Of a DNA stretch of 64,000 nt, positions 47,131-57,911 are shown one piece after another. The notes beneath the pieces are model-generated. The model was not told the DNA's origin. It saw only the letters and a list, made by a program, of their open reading frames with translations, and did not search any database. This DNA is from Meandrina meandrites (lineage: Eukaryota > Cnidaria > Anthozoa > Scleractinia > Meandrinidae). Every line of letters begins with the position of its first letter. Within the stretch, counting starts at the first letter, position 1. The stretch covers positions 15,595,784 to 15,659,783 of the forward strand of contig OY855915.1 in the NCBI GenBank assembly GCA_963693305.1, written 5' to 3'. Made by a program: the position numbers and the translations under genes.

Positions 47131-47816
47131 GGCCACGTTTCGTGCGTTTTGAAGACAGTTTGTTAGGAAACAAGCCATATAAAGGTGAAGGTAGCAAGCA
47201 GTCCGGGACATTACCAATTCTGGAAATATCATGACGTCATAATTTTTTTCAAAATGGCGCCTACTCCAAGGACACGAGACTGGGTCAGTTTTTAGGTCCT
47301 TTCTACGCGGTGAAGTGCCCCTGTCCCACAGTACTTTGGGGACTTTGCCTTCGGACAATGATTTAACAAACGAGTATAAAAACATGGCGTCTTTTCACGC
47401 GTAGGTTCGATTTCAGAGTGAAAAAGATGGATTTTTGGAGCATTCCTGCGCACAAAGCTGCTTGACCAAGCATCAAACATCTAAAGAAAGAAGGTGCGCA
47501 GCAATTTTTTTCATGTTTCGAAAAATTATTTTCGAAATCTGCATAAAATTTGCTTTGATTTGGTGGTATTTTCGTCTTAGCGCAATCACAGGCGGACCAC
47601 CCTATGTGTTCGTGGTTAATAATTGTTAACATAAAGTTCGGATAAGTAGAGCTTGTGGGTATATTTTCAACACAAAAATAAGCGAAATTAACAAACAACG
47701 TTTCGACATCATCAAGATGTCATTGTCAAGTTATATAAATTAGTTAGTTCATGCGTTATATAGATATGCGATGTGCAAATTATGTTGAAAAGGTGTAACA
47801 AGTGAAAAGTAACGTG

Positions 47817-49103
47817 TTAATTGCAAAATAGTTTTGCTCGAATCGAGTCTGATTGGGTGTTAAGATTTTGTTTGAGATCTCTGATATAGAGCATTTCGTA
47901 TATCAGGCAGTCAAGTTTCGTCTTGCATTTCCTTAGGATGGTAAACCTGTCCTCAAGATTCCTAGGTTCGATATTGTGTTCGGTCTTTAGATGTTTCCCG
48001 ATAGTTGAGCTCTGGTGTTCATCAGCCACGCGTTGATATAAGTGTCGGCGTGTGAAGCCGACATAGCTTGCATCGCACAAGCCACATTTGAATCGATAAA
48101 CAACGCTTTGTTGGTTGATTAATGGAGGCTTTTTCTCTTGGATCTTAACATCATTCTCAATTTTTCTACTAATGAAGACCGGTTGAAGGGTTTTCCCAAT
48201 TTTAATGCTCAAGTCTCTTAGCTGTCTTCTGACGATGTCAGCTGATTTTTGATCTTTGAAAGGTAGTACGATTCGGGTGAAAACACTTTCATCATGGCTA
48301 ATGGTGTGGCTTGTTCTCTCAGTTGTAGTTTTCACTGACGTCAAAAACTTAGAAATGGTGTTATCTACAAGATGGGCAGGGTATTGTAGTTTGCTGAAGA
48401 GGTCTTTTAAGCGCACGCATTCTTTGGAGAAGTACTCCCAAGAGGATGACAGTTGATAGGCTCGGTTCAGCATTGTTTTTATAAGTGCTCTTTTGTACCG
48501 GAAGTCGACATGGCTTTGGTAATGCAGAAGAAGGCCTGAGTTCGTTGGTTTAACGTAGACTTTTGTTTCGATCTGAGAACCATTTTTCAATAATTCCATA
48601 CCAAGAAAAGGCAGGGCGTTGTTTGTAGACGTTTCCATGGTAAATTGAATGGACGGGTGTCTGGTGTTGAGGGTTTCCAAGAAGGTGTTGGCCGAGGTTT
48701 CATCCGGCGTGCTTGTTAGTGTGTCATCAACGTATCGTTTATAAAAGGGTGGCATTTGCCCTATACGTTGTATATTATCTTCGATAGAACACATAAAGAC
48801 ATTTGCCAATAGGGGTCCAAGGGGGGACCCCATGGCAACCCCGTCAATCTGCTCATAAAGGAGACCATTAAACTGAAATAATTGATCTTTCGTGGCGACA
48901 TTGAGTAGTTGGACCAGATCAGTTTTGCTGATGTTAAGATTGTGCGTTCTATTAAACCAGTTATCTTCAAACGCTCGGTCTGCCAGGATTCTGATTGTTT
49001 CATCAAGGGGGACATTCGTGAAGAGTGAGGAGACGTCATAAGAGACAAGTTGATCTTCTTCTCTAAACTCTGTTGCGCGAATTTCATCAGCAAACTGGAA
49101 CAC
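47817..49103 (-). CDS. Penelope-like reverse transcriptase with GIY-YIG endonuclease (5'-truncated)
   Basis: This 428-codon open frame lacks the N-terminal part of a full Penelope protein. Reverse transcriptase motifs are SYDVSSLFTNVPL, GVAMGSPLGPLLANVF and the catalytic YKRYVDDTL. The C-terminus has CGLCDASYVGFTRRHLYQRV, a GIY-YIG-type nuclease segment preceded by the CxxC typical of Penelope elements. Full elements reverse-transcribe and cut their target with this nuclease. The frame is intact to the stop at 47817 but the 5' end is missing, so it is probably inactive. Confidence 0.85.
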   Translation of the reverse strand: MFQFADEIRATEFREEDQLVSYDVSSLFTNVPLDETIRILADRAFEDNWFNRTHNLNISKTDLVQLLNVATKDQLFQFNGLLYEQIDGVAMGSPLGPLLANVFMCSIEDNIQRIGQMPPFYKRYVDDTLTSTPDETSANTFLETLNTRHPSIQFTMETSTNNALPFLGMELLKNGSQIETKVYVKPTNSGLLLHYQSHVDFRYKRALIKTMLNRAYQLSSSWEYFSKECVRLKDLFSKLQYPAHLVDNTISKFLTSVKTTTERTSHTISHDESVFTRIVLPFKDQKSADIVRRQLRDLSIKIGKTLQPVFISRKIENDVKIQEKKPPLINQQSVVYRFKCGLCDASYVGFTRRHLYQRVADEHQSSTIGKHLKTEHNIEPRNLEDRFTILRKCKTKLDCLIYEMLYIRDLKQNLNTQSDSIRAKLFCN

Positions 49104-49119
49104 ATCTGTTATAAAAACA

Positions 49120-49773
49120 ATGCTGAACCGAGCCTATCAACTGTCATCCTCTTGGGAGTACTTCTCCAAAGAATGCGTGCGCTTAAAAGACCTCTTCAGC
49201 AAACTACAATACCCTGCCCATCTTGTAGATAACACCATTTCTAAGTTTTTGACGTCAGTGAAAACTACAACTGAGAGAACAAGCCACACCATTAGCCATG
49301 ATGAAAGTGTTTTCACCCGAATCGTACTACCTTTCAAAGATCAAAAATCAGCTGACATCGTCAGAAGACAGCTAAGAGACTTGAGCATTAAAATTGGGAA
49401 AACCCTTCAACCGGTCTTCATTAGTAGAAAAATTGAGAATGATGTTAAGATCCAAGAGAAAAAGCCTCCATTAATCAACCAACAAAGCGTTGTTTATCGA
49501 TTCAAATGTGGCTTGTGCGATGCAAGCTATGTCGGCTTCACACGCCGACACTTATATCAACGCGTGGCTGAACACCAGAGCTCAACTATCGGGAAACATC
49601 TAAAGACCGAACACAATATCGAACCTAGGAATCTTGAGGACAGGTTTACCATCCTAAGGAAATGCTAGACGAAACTTGACTGCCTGATATACGAAATGCT
49701 CTATATCAGAGATCTCAAACCAAATCTCAACACCCAATCAGACTCGATTCGAGCAAAACTATTTTGCAATTAA
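49120..49773 (+). pseudogene. Second, shorter Penelope copy (C-terminal half)
   Basis: Covers from LNRAYQLSSSWEYF to the end of the GIY-YIG nuclease. A TAG stop at 49666-49668 replaces the lysine codon found in the minus-strand copy, and three bases are missing in YQRVAEHQ relative to it. No reverse transcriptase catalytic motif is present. It is the plus arm of the inverted pair. Confidence 0.85.
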
Positions 49774-50074
49774 CACGTTACTTTTCACTTGTTACACCTT
49801 TTCAACATAATTTGCACATCGCATATCTATATAACGCATGAACTAACTAATTTATATAACTTGACAATGACATCTTGATGATGTCGAAACGTTGTTTGTT
49901 AATTTCGCTTATTTTTGTGTTGAAAATGACATAAAGTTATGTCGAAATCAATGGCGCGTATAGAGAAATATTACGTCGGTTTCGATTTACTGCAAAATAT
50001 AAAAATTACTCTAAATGATTCAATAAAAATTAAGATGAAATGTTGATTGAGTCTTGTGTCATGTTTATTCGCCG

Positions 50075-50550
50075 CCCCGAGCCCTTTAAAGCGTTATTTT
50101 GCGAGATCAAAGGAATGTTAGGAACGCGAGCCCATTCCAATCAACCAATCAACGCGTCGCGACCGTTGCCAGTTCAAATGCCCAAGCCCGCGCCAACGGT
50201 CGCGACGCGTTGATTGGTTGATTCGAATGGGCTCGCGTTCCTAACATTCCTTTGGTTCAGAATTTTGCACTGATCATATGGAGAAAGCTACTTTTGAGAC
50301 TTCGGGATCGCTTTTCTCGGAAAATATTGGAAGGAGGAAGCTCTAATTTGGCACAGGGACAGAGAAATATCTAGTTGTTCGGATGCCCGTGTTTTCGAGG
50401 CGAGAATTTTGATGGTTTAGCGTCAGTTCTAGCTTGAATAGGACAAGGTCGCGACCGCCGGCGGTAAAGCTGCCTGCCTTGTTCTCTCTTCTCTCTGTTT
50501 ATACCGGTCGCTAAATGATCTCGCAAAATAACGTTTTAAAGGGCTCGGGG
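50075..50550. repeat. Nested palindromes: outer inverted repeat with an inner hairpin
   Basis: The outer arms CCCCGAGCCCTTTAAAGCG (50075) and its near-complement ending at 50550 are about 30 bp. Inside, a second inverted repeat (50108-50254) has arms of about 65 bp starting CAAAGGAATGTTAGGAACGC, with a CGCGTCGCGACCGTTG core. The inner hairpin lies directly next to the left outer arm. This looks like one foldback MITE inside another. Confidence 0.7.
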
Positions 50551-50757
50551 CTTGTTTAATCACTCTCCAGTTTTGCCTTCTTTATGGGTCTTGACATTCT
50601 GGTTAGACTATAGCATATTTCTATTGTTGTTTTGGTCCTCTTTTATGAATGAGTCACAAGTCAATGAGTCAAGATGTTTTTTACACAAAGTATAGCTCAT
50701 TGTCTATTGAACAATGGTTTGCCTGTATGCTTGTGAGCTTAGAAACGTTCTACTTGT

Positions 50758-50985
50758 GGTTAGTTTCACTCTGGTTTGCTTGCAATCATTTCCCCTCCTT
50801 TAATTTTTGCTTGCAGTCAGTTCCACTCTGGTGTTGCTTGCAGATAGTTTCACTCCTGTTTGCTTACAGTAAGCTAATAAGTTCCACTCTTGTTCGCTCG
50901 CAAAGCCTTGCTTGCAGGTTGTTCCACTCTGATTTGCTGTTGGTTAGTTTCACTCTTGTTTGCTTGTGGTTAGCTTCTGTTTCTT
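50758..50985. repeat. Minisatellite, unit about TAGTTTCACTCTGGTTTGCTTGC
   Basis: At least seven diverged units of 25-35 bp with TTCCACTCT or TTTCACTC followed by (G)TTTGCTTGC. The plus-strand ORF 50649-50987 is produced by this repeat and has no domain. Confidence 0.65.
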
Positions 50986-51208
50986 AATGAGGGTAGCACT
51001 ATTATCGAACTAATCAAGCTTAACTGCTTGACTCTTGAATAAGTATATGAGTCAACAAGTCAAGGTGATTTTTACAATTTGCCTGTATTTTCTGCTCTAT
51101 TTTGCTTCCATTTCTACTCCAGTTTGCATGGGGTTAGTTCTGACTGGGTTGCTTGGGATAGTGTCACTCCAGTTTAGCAATGGCTGCACTATTTTCATAA
51201 ATAATATA

Positions 51209-51650
51209 TAAATAACTGCAGTTTAAAATTTAAATCAAAGCTGCTCTTGACTCATTGACTCATAAAAGCTTTGATTTCATTTCTAGTGTTTTTGTAGGGT
51301 TTACTTAATTATTTTTTTCTATTTTTTTCTTGTTTGTTTATATTAATAACTGCAATTTAAAATTTGAATCATAAATGTTGGCTCATTCAGACCCATCGAG
51401 TCATTTGACTCGTAAAACCTCTGATTTTATTTCTAGTTTTTTTTTTGTAGATTTATTACTAAAAATTGCTTATGGACTTTTCTGGTTTGTAATTATTAAT
51501 AACTGCAATTTAAAGTTTAAGTCACGCATGTAGGCTCGTGACTGATCATTGACTCATTTGACTCACAACTTTGATTATCAATTCTAATATTAATTTAGGG
51601 TTTACTAAATTGCTTATGGAAGTTTCTTGTTTGTTTAGTCAAGGGTGATT
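51209..51650. repeat. Three tandem units of about 140-155 bp
   Basis: The block AATAACTGCAATTTAAAATTT...GACTCATTTGACTCAnAA...TTTCTAG...TTTACT...TTGTTTGTTTA starts near 51212, 51346 and 51501. The copies are diverged by point changes and small indels. No coding capacity. Confidence 0.65.
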
Positions 51651-53410
51651 GAATTTTACTTGTAAAAAAATATAAGAATTTCAAACTTCATCCTCCCCCT
51701 GCATCTTTTCTCTTAAGTACATGTATGCTCACATGATAAAGCATTATGCAAAAATTATTCTTAATTTAACAAATGGGGCTGTGGCTTTTCTATTCAAACA
51801 TGGCCTTCGTATCCAGAAGTTTCAGTAGCTGGGAGAAAGGGGGAAGAGAATGATATTAATTAGGTGGAGTCTTGATGCAGTTGAAATCCACAGCCACAGA
51901 TTTCACTTCTGATGGCTATATATATGCTAAAGGAAAGGAGTACATGCACCTTTATCAGTTAAGGTGCTCTCACTCTCTTAGTAATACGATTTGCTTACTT
52001 GATAAATATTTTGTTCTTGCAGGTTATGACAAGAAAAGCAATAAAAGGGGAAAAGGAAATTGTGATATGACAAAAAAAAATCCCAATAAAATTACTGTTG
52101 AATGAGTGATGTTGAATACTTCTTGCTTGCACCCAAAATACAAACGTTGGAAAATGCTTAGTGTAAATATTAGGAGAGGGATCGAAGTGTCTGAGGCAGC
52201 AGCAAAGAAAGTTACCTAAAAGGCCTAAAATAGTAGTTAAAATCTTAGTCACCACAAGTTTATGGAACTAAAAGCTGAAGTGACAGACCAATATTTCGAA
52301 CTGAATAATGGTGAAAATTTACTTTCGTAACCAGAATTTTTCCAATATGCAAAGGAATTCGTGTTTCCAAGATCATCCTGAACAAAATATGACAACTTTT
52401 GCTGAAGCACCATCCTCGGAAACCCAGGGCTTCGCTCTGGGTTTCCGAGGATGTGAAGCACAAACTTCTCATATTAATTCACGAAGAGTAGTCACTCCCC
52501 CAGCACATAAAACAGGATGAAGATTCAGAAATATTCAGAAATACTTCAACTGTTATTATAGCCTGATGAAGGAATTGTAGTGTGCTAAATCAGTATTTCC
52601 GCTTGAATACTTTCAGATTATTGTAGCAGCAAACAGCCACGCTATAAGTGTTATCAGCGCAGTCAAGGCCGAAGAGTCTGTTGATGCATGGAACAAGACC
52701 GTGCAAAAAATAGTAAACACTTTATTAGAGCAGTGCTGGAGCTTATTGATTTGTCGAATTCGAGTGGCTGGGGAAACAAAAATCGGTTCGAAAATCGGGA
52801 TTAAAGTTGAAGCCTTTAGATAAGTAAAGTAAATCCAAGGAAAACAACCACTGCTTTAAGTTATCCTTAGGTTCTAGAAATCGTGGATTTGATAAATCAG
52901 GATACTACTGCATTACTATTCGTGCTTGTTATACACTCGAAATGGCCGACGACATATTTCTTTTCGCTCGCCCACCGTTCCACTGGAACTTAGTCCTTTC
53001 TCGGTGTAAGCAATGTTTTGGCTCGCTTCTCAGCCAATCAAATTACTGGAAATTATATTTCCAGAATTGGTAATGTCCCGGATTGGCAAGGACAATAATT
53101 CTGGTACCTTTTTAAATTCAAAACGTAGTTTTTGAAACAGAACCTTGTAAGCATAATTTACAATTTATTTAACTAACAATGACGGCAGTTCTTTTAACGG
53201 AAGACTGGAAAAAGATAGATATCTTTATTTCGTTGTCAAATGGTAATTACATAAATCAGCCAGAGTCGGTTTGCTGACTATGAATGGCATTAGTTAGAAT
53301 GTATCGTTAAAATTAACCTAGAATCACACAATATGGTCAAAAATATGCCACACTAATCTTCAAATGGTGGATCCATTAAATGTAAATAGACGAAGTACAG
53401 AAATACCATT
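51651..53410. other. No gene seen apart from a micro-hairpin
   Basis: Only short ORFs without domains. The hairpin at 52411-52453 is annotated separately. Confidence 0.4.
52411..52453. mobile_element. 43-bp perfect hairpin with 8-bp target duplication
   Basis: CATCCTCGGAAACCCAG, a nine-base loop GGCTTCGCT, then the exact complement. TGAAGCAC occurs directly before (52403-52410) and directly after (52454-52461). An 8-bp duplication is typical of hAT transposition, so this may be an extremely small MITE. Confidence 0.75.
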
Positions 53411-53415
53411 TCCCT

Positions 53416-53474
<59 letters not shown>

Positions 53475-53477
53475 TTA
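53411..53477. repeat. (TTTA)n microsatellite
   Basis: About sixteen uninterrupted TTTA units immediately upstream of the L1-like element. Confidence 0.95.
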
Positions 53478-53580
53478 TACTTTTTTCACAAGGAGCCTGG
53501 TAACGGCCATACGATGTAGACGTGCCGCTCATGGCTCCGTTTCTCGGGTCAAATATCAAATATTATTAACCGTAACGCCT

Positions 53581-54089
53581 ATGGAAGCATTTCTTTCGTC
53601 TGTGAAAAGGAAAATTAGATATTCTGACTCTTCGGGAAGCTCACAGGAGATTTCGCCGGCGGAAAAACGGCTGAAGGAATTTTCTTTTGACCACGCGGAC
53701 GAGGACGAAGTAATGGCCGCGGAACTTGCAGGTAAAATAGACTTAATACTGTCTAAGTTTGAGAAACTGGACACTCTTGAAAAGAAATTGGAAGAAGTAT
53801 GCTCTACGATGAATATTGAATTTCAACGCGTTCACAGACTAGGGAATCAGCCTAGAAGCGATGGAAGTGGCAGGATGATAATCGCACGATTCCTGAGGTA
53901 CTCAGACCGGGAAAAAGTTATCAGATGCGCGTATAAATTGAAAGGCACCGATTTCAAAAGGAACTGCACGACCTTCGCAAACCTCAAATGAAGAAGTTAA
54001 AAGATGCCAGAAAGGAAGGAAAGAAAGCGTATTTTAGTAGGTCCGAGCCAGACAAACTTTTTATTGACGGAAAATATGTTAAATCGTAA
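53581..54089 (+). pseudogene. L1-like ORF1 (nucleic-acid chaperone)
   Basis: The first 136 codons hold an acidic N-terminus, a short coiled coil (LILSKFEKLDTLEKKLEEV) and the RNA-binding core with FQRVHRLG and MIIARFLRYSDREKV, as in the L1 ORF1 (Transposase_22-like) family. A one-base shift near 53985 moves the remaining 35 codons (KDARKEGKKAYFSR to the stop at 54089) into another frame. ORF1 proteins coat LINE RNA. This copy would be truncated. Confidence 0.7.
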
Positions 54090-54907
54090 AATCAATATTT
54101 GCGAACAATCCAAAATTCTTGTTTATAAGTTTAAGCTGACTTTCGCTACTTTTGAATACTAATTACTCTAATATAGGTGTTACACACGCTTTATCTCCAA
54201 CAAAGGATACCCGTGAACGTACCATCTAGTTTTTGTTCTCCATCACAAAACGCTAGACCGGAAGCGTCGATTGCTCAACAGTTAGTTTCTGGAGCGTAAG
54301 GTAAGGGTCAATCACGGAGCTTTTATTATCTCGCTCCTTAATTATTGTCATTGTTTTTTTGTTTTGTATTTGTTTTTTTAGTGCGTTTTCAGGGCTCGAC
54401 ACTAACACTTTCCCGATTTCCACTGGAAAGTAAATTTACTACTTGGAAAGTAAAAAAACGAAAATGAACCAAAATACTTACCTGATCTGGAAAGTAAATT
54501 TTTGGCTTCAATGGAAAGCAAATTTTATGCATAAAAGGCTTAAGTGAAAAAAAAGTGCGTAAAAATTTAAGAAAATGATACAAAAAACCATATGACAATG
54601 GCTACTCGTCTTAAAAAGATAAATTTACAATATTCTCGCATTCTCCGCCATATTGGATCAAGAGAACTCCTGAGGAGGTCTGGGTACTATAAACACACGT
54701 GGTATGATGCAATATTGAATACGTATAACGCCATTTTGGATTCCTCTTCGGACACATATGTGATATCGATACAAACAAGTGTACTGGAAATGAGTCTATT
54801 TCAGTTCAGTTTTTCTCTACGTAGTGGCGATGTTGGAGAAAAAGAGGTTGAAAAGAAGTTGACGAGTATTAGATTGCCTCATGAGGATTCGTATTGAAGG
54901 GTCTACC

Positions 54908-55008
54908 TGTTATGTATGGCATACCGCTGGCCATCATGTATGATTGTTCACATTAAAACCATGCGGTTTTAAGATCCAACATGGCGTTCATGTTGAGCAT
55001 ATGTAACA
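54908..55008 (+). repeat. Gypsy 5' LTR
   Basis: Begins TGTTATGTATGGCATACC and ends GCATATGTAACA. At 101 bp it is unusually short for an LTR. It holds no obvious TATA box. Confidence 0.9.
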
Positions 55009-55026
55009 TGGTGTCAGAATAGTGGG
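55009..55026 (+). promoter_or_regulatory. Gypsy primer-binding site
   Basis: TGGTGTCAGAATAGTGGG begins directly after the LTR, the normal place for tRNA priming of minus-strand synthesis. TGGTGTCAGAA-type sites occur in many gypsy elements; the tRNA was not matched here. Confidence 0.65.
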
Positions 55027-55063
55027 ATTTCGAGCCTCACCAACTAGAACAGAGCCTTACGAA

Positions 55064-56029
55064 ATGGCAGAAGGTTACACAAACTCGTCGTTTAACTGGC
55101 CAAGAATGAACTGGGAAGCTTCGGACCTGAGTAAAGAATGGGAAAGGTTTTACCAACACTGCGAATTCACGTTCGGAGGACCGCTCAGCAAATGCACTGA
55201 AAAGGAGAAAATATGCAACCTGATGAGCTTTGTCGGCGACAAAGGCCGGGAAATCTACCTCACCTTCCAGTGGGAAACTGTGAAAGTTGGATCCGGAGAA
55301 TCCGCTCAAGATGTAAGTGAAAAAGACATACTCGTAAGAGTCGTCGGAAAGTTCAAAGCTCACCTCGAAGCCAAGAAGAACCCTATTATGGCGGCAGTTA
55401 AATTTGATCGAAGACGCCAATTGCAAGGAGAAACATTCGACTCTTTTGTCACTGATCTGAAACTGCTGGCCCGAGGCTTGGATATGACAGAAACGAATAA
55501 ATTAATTCGGAACGCCATCGCGTGCAAATCACTAGACGAACGAGTACGGCAACGGTGCTTGGAAAAAAGTAAAAACCTTACCCTGGAAATGGCAATTGAC
55601 ATCGGTCGGATGTTCGAGGCGACCAAAGATGGAATGCAAGTGATGTCTGGCGAAGACCCGAAAGTGGAGGTCAATAAACTTGCATGGAGGGACAGCTCGG
55701 CTAAGAAGTCCAAAATGCGCGGGAAACAGAAGACACCGAAAGAGAGCAATGAACAAGTTCAAAAGTGCGGTAGGTGTGGATACAATGTTCATAAGCCACA
55801 AGACAAATGTCCAGCTAAAAATGAATCATGCAAGAAGTGCAAGAAAATTGGACATTTTGCCCAAGTGTGCCGAAGTAAGACAAGAAATGTCAACCTGTTG
55901 AATGAAATGCACTATCCAAGCGAAGATTATTCTAGTGATGAAGAAGGTCCTGACAGTGATGTGCAATTGTTACATGTAGCAAGCCTAAAGATGAATAGTA
56001 GGCAACAGTTCCCTGCACTGTCAGCTTGA
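55064..56029 (+). CDS. Gypsy gag polyprotein
   Basis: About 321 codons from ATG 55064. The N-terminal two thirds are a helical capsid-like region with WERFYQHCEFTFGG and FDSFVTDLKLLARG. The C-terminal part has two zinc knuckles, CGRCGYNVHKPQDKC and CKKCKKIGHFAQVC, that bind RNA. The frame ends TGA at 56027-56029, overlapping the protease DTG in the +1 frame, so either a programmed shift or a small indel separates gag and pol. It would assemble the virus-like particle. Confidence 0.85.
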   Translation: MAEGYTNSSFNWPRMNWEASDLSKEWERFYQHCEFTFGGPLSKCTEKEKICNLMSFVGDKGREIYLTFQWETVKVGSGESAQDVSEKDILVRVVGKFKAHLEAKKNPIMAAVKFDRRRQLQGETFDSFVTDLKLLARGLDMTETNKLIRNAIACKSLDERVRQRCLEKSKNLTLEMAIDIGRMFEATKDGMQVMSGEDPKVEVNKLAWRDSSAKKSKMRGKQKTPKESNEQVQKCGRCGYNVHKPQDKCPAKNESCKKCKKIGHFAQVCRSKTRNVNLLNEMHYPSEDYSSDEEGPDSDVQLLHVASLKMNSRQQFPALSA

Positions 56030-57911
56030 CACCGGTGCCTATGCGAGTGTAATTAACACAGCTCAGCTCAAGCATGTAGCACCGGATGCCCAGATCAAGC
56101 AAACAAAGAAGACCCTGTTGTCATACAGCCAACACCGAATCAGACCAAAAGGCTACGTCACACTTCCCGTAAGATTCAAGGACAAGGAGTTAAATGTGGA
56201 CTTCTATGTCATAGAGAGTAAGCAGAAACCAATATTGTCAGGCAAAGTTTGTCAAGCCCTCAACTTGGTCCATCGAGTGCACGAGGTACATGTAGATCCA
56301 AACCTTAAGGAACTGCTTGACCAACATCCGGATCTTCAAAGTGCATCTGGAGCTATGCCTGGAACCTACTCTATCAAAATTGACCCCACAGCAACACCCG
56401 TAGTACATGGTCCTCGCAGACAACCGGCAGCACTCCTTCCAAAGATTGTAGCCAAGCTCAAGGAAATGGAACAAGAAGGACATCTAGCCAAAGTTACACA
56501 GCCCACTGACTGGGTTAACTCCATGGTAGTTTCAACTCGAGGTGAGAAGATCAGGATCTGCCTGGACCCGGGTGACCTCAACAAAGCAGTAAAACGGGAA
56601 CACTATCCAATCCCCACTGTAGAGGAAATTGCAGCCAAGATACCTGACGCAAAAGTGTTTACAGTTCTTGATGCTAAGAGTGGCTATCTCCAAATGAAGC
56701 TTGACTATGAGTCTAGTTTGCTGACAACCATGAACACTCCAGTAGGCAGGTATAGATGGTTAAAACTGCCTTTTGGAATCAAATCAGCTCCAGAAATGTA
56801 CCAAAGAGCAATGGATGAAATGCTGGAGGGCATTGATCATGCATACGCCATCATGGATGACATACTGATCGCAGGACGCGACATCCCCCACCATGATTCA
56901 GTCCTGGAGGCAGTGCTCCAGCGTGCCAAAAGCTACAACCTCAAACTAAACTTTGAGAAAGTCAGAGTGCGAAAGCAACAAGTCCAATATGTCGGCCACG
57001 TCATCACAGCAGCAGGGCTCAAACCAGACCCAGAAAAAGTCAGAGCGATGAGGGACATGCCAGCTCCTGAAACAAAAGAGGATGTGCGTCGTTTTCTGGG
57101 ATCTATTCAGTATCTAGCCAAGTTCCTTCCGATGCTAGCAGAGGTTGAAACACCACTGAGGGAGCTCACCAGAAAGAATGTACTCTTCCACTGGGACAAG
57201 CCCCAAGCAACTGCCTTCCAGAAGCTTAAGGATATGTGCTGTGAAGCTCCAGTGTTAAAGTACTATGATGTGAGAAAGGAGGTCACAGTACAATGTGATG
57301 CCAGTAAGAGTGCTGTGGGTGCGGTCCTACTACAAGAGGGAAGGCCAATAGCCTATGCGTCCCGTAAACTCCGACAATCAGAGCTTTCCTGGGCACCAAT
57401 AGAGAAGGAAATGCTGGCAATCGTGTTCAGTACACAGAAATTCCGAGAGTACATTCTGGGGAAGACAACTTTGGTCCAGACCGACCACAAGCCCCTAGAG
57501 ACAATACTCCGAAAGCCTATGGCAACAGCGCCATTAAGATTGCAGGCAATGATGCTGAAAGTGAGTGGCTACGACCTTAAAGTGGAGTATCTTCCAGGCA
57601 AGAAGCAAGTCCTTGCGGACACTCTCAGCCGAGCAAGTCTAAATGAAGTGCCACCAGAAGAAGAGGAAATACAAGTGAACATGCTGGAAAGAATCTCAAT
57701 CTCAGAACCAAAGTACGCAGAACTCCAGCAAAACACAGCTAATGAGCTCAATGAGCTGTACACTATTATTCAAGCTGGGTGGCCAGAAACAAAGCAGCAA
57801 GTGCCGCATAGCATCAGGCAGTACTGGGATACACGTGATGAGCTGGCAGTACTTGATGGCGTGATCTATCGAGGAATGAGGATTGTGGTACCCCCATCCA
57901 GCCATGCTTGA
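56021..57911 (+). pseudogene. Gypsy pol: protease, reverse transcriptase, RNase H
   Basis: The frame opens with LDTGAYASVIN, an aspartic protease active site at 56028. Reverse transcriptase follows with FTVLDAKSGYLQM, LPFGIKSAPEMYQ and the catalytic IMDDIL. RNase H follows with VTVQCDASKSAVGAVL and TDHKPLETIL. The region ends at a stop at 57909, where a CCCCC run has shifted the frame relative to the integrase. The polyprotein is therefore broken here, hence pseudogene. Confidence 0.85.

Larger units (their letters stand above)
47639..49928. mobile_element. Penelope-like element, two copies joined head to head
   Basis: A longer copy on the minus strand (5' near 49105, 3' at the left edge) and a shorter copy on the plus strand (from about 49120 to the right edge) meet near 49105-49120. 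Their 3' ends face outward, forming an inverted repeat of about 800 bp. ACATAAAGTT occurs at 47629-47638 and 49929-49938, a 10-bp target duplication around the whole unit. The near identity of the arms indicates a recent insertion. The ends carry a GACATC/GATGTC hairpin followed by GAAACG, a degenerate counterpart of the hammerhead ends elsewhere in this window. Confidence 0.8.
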
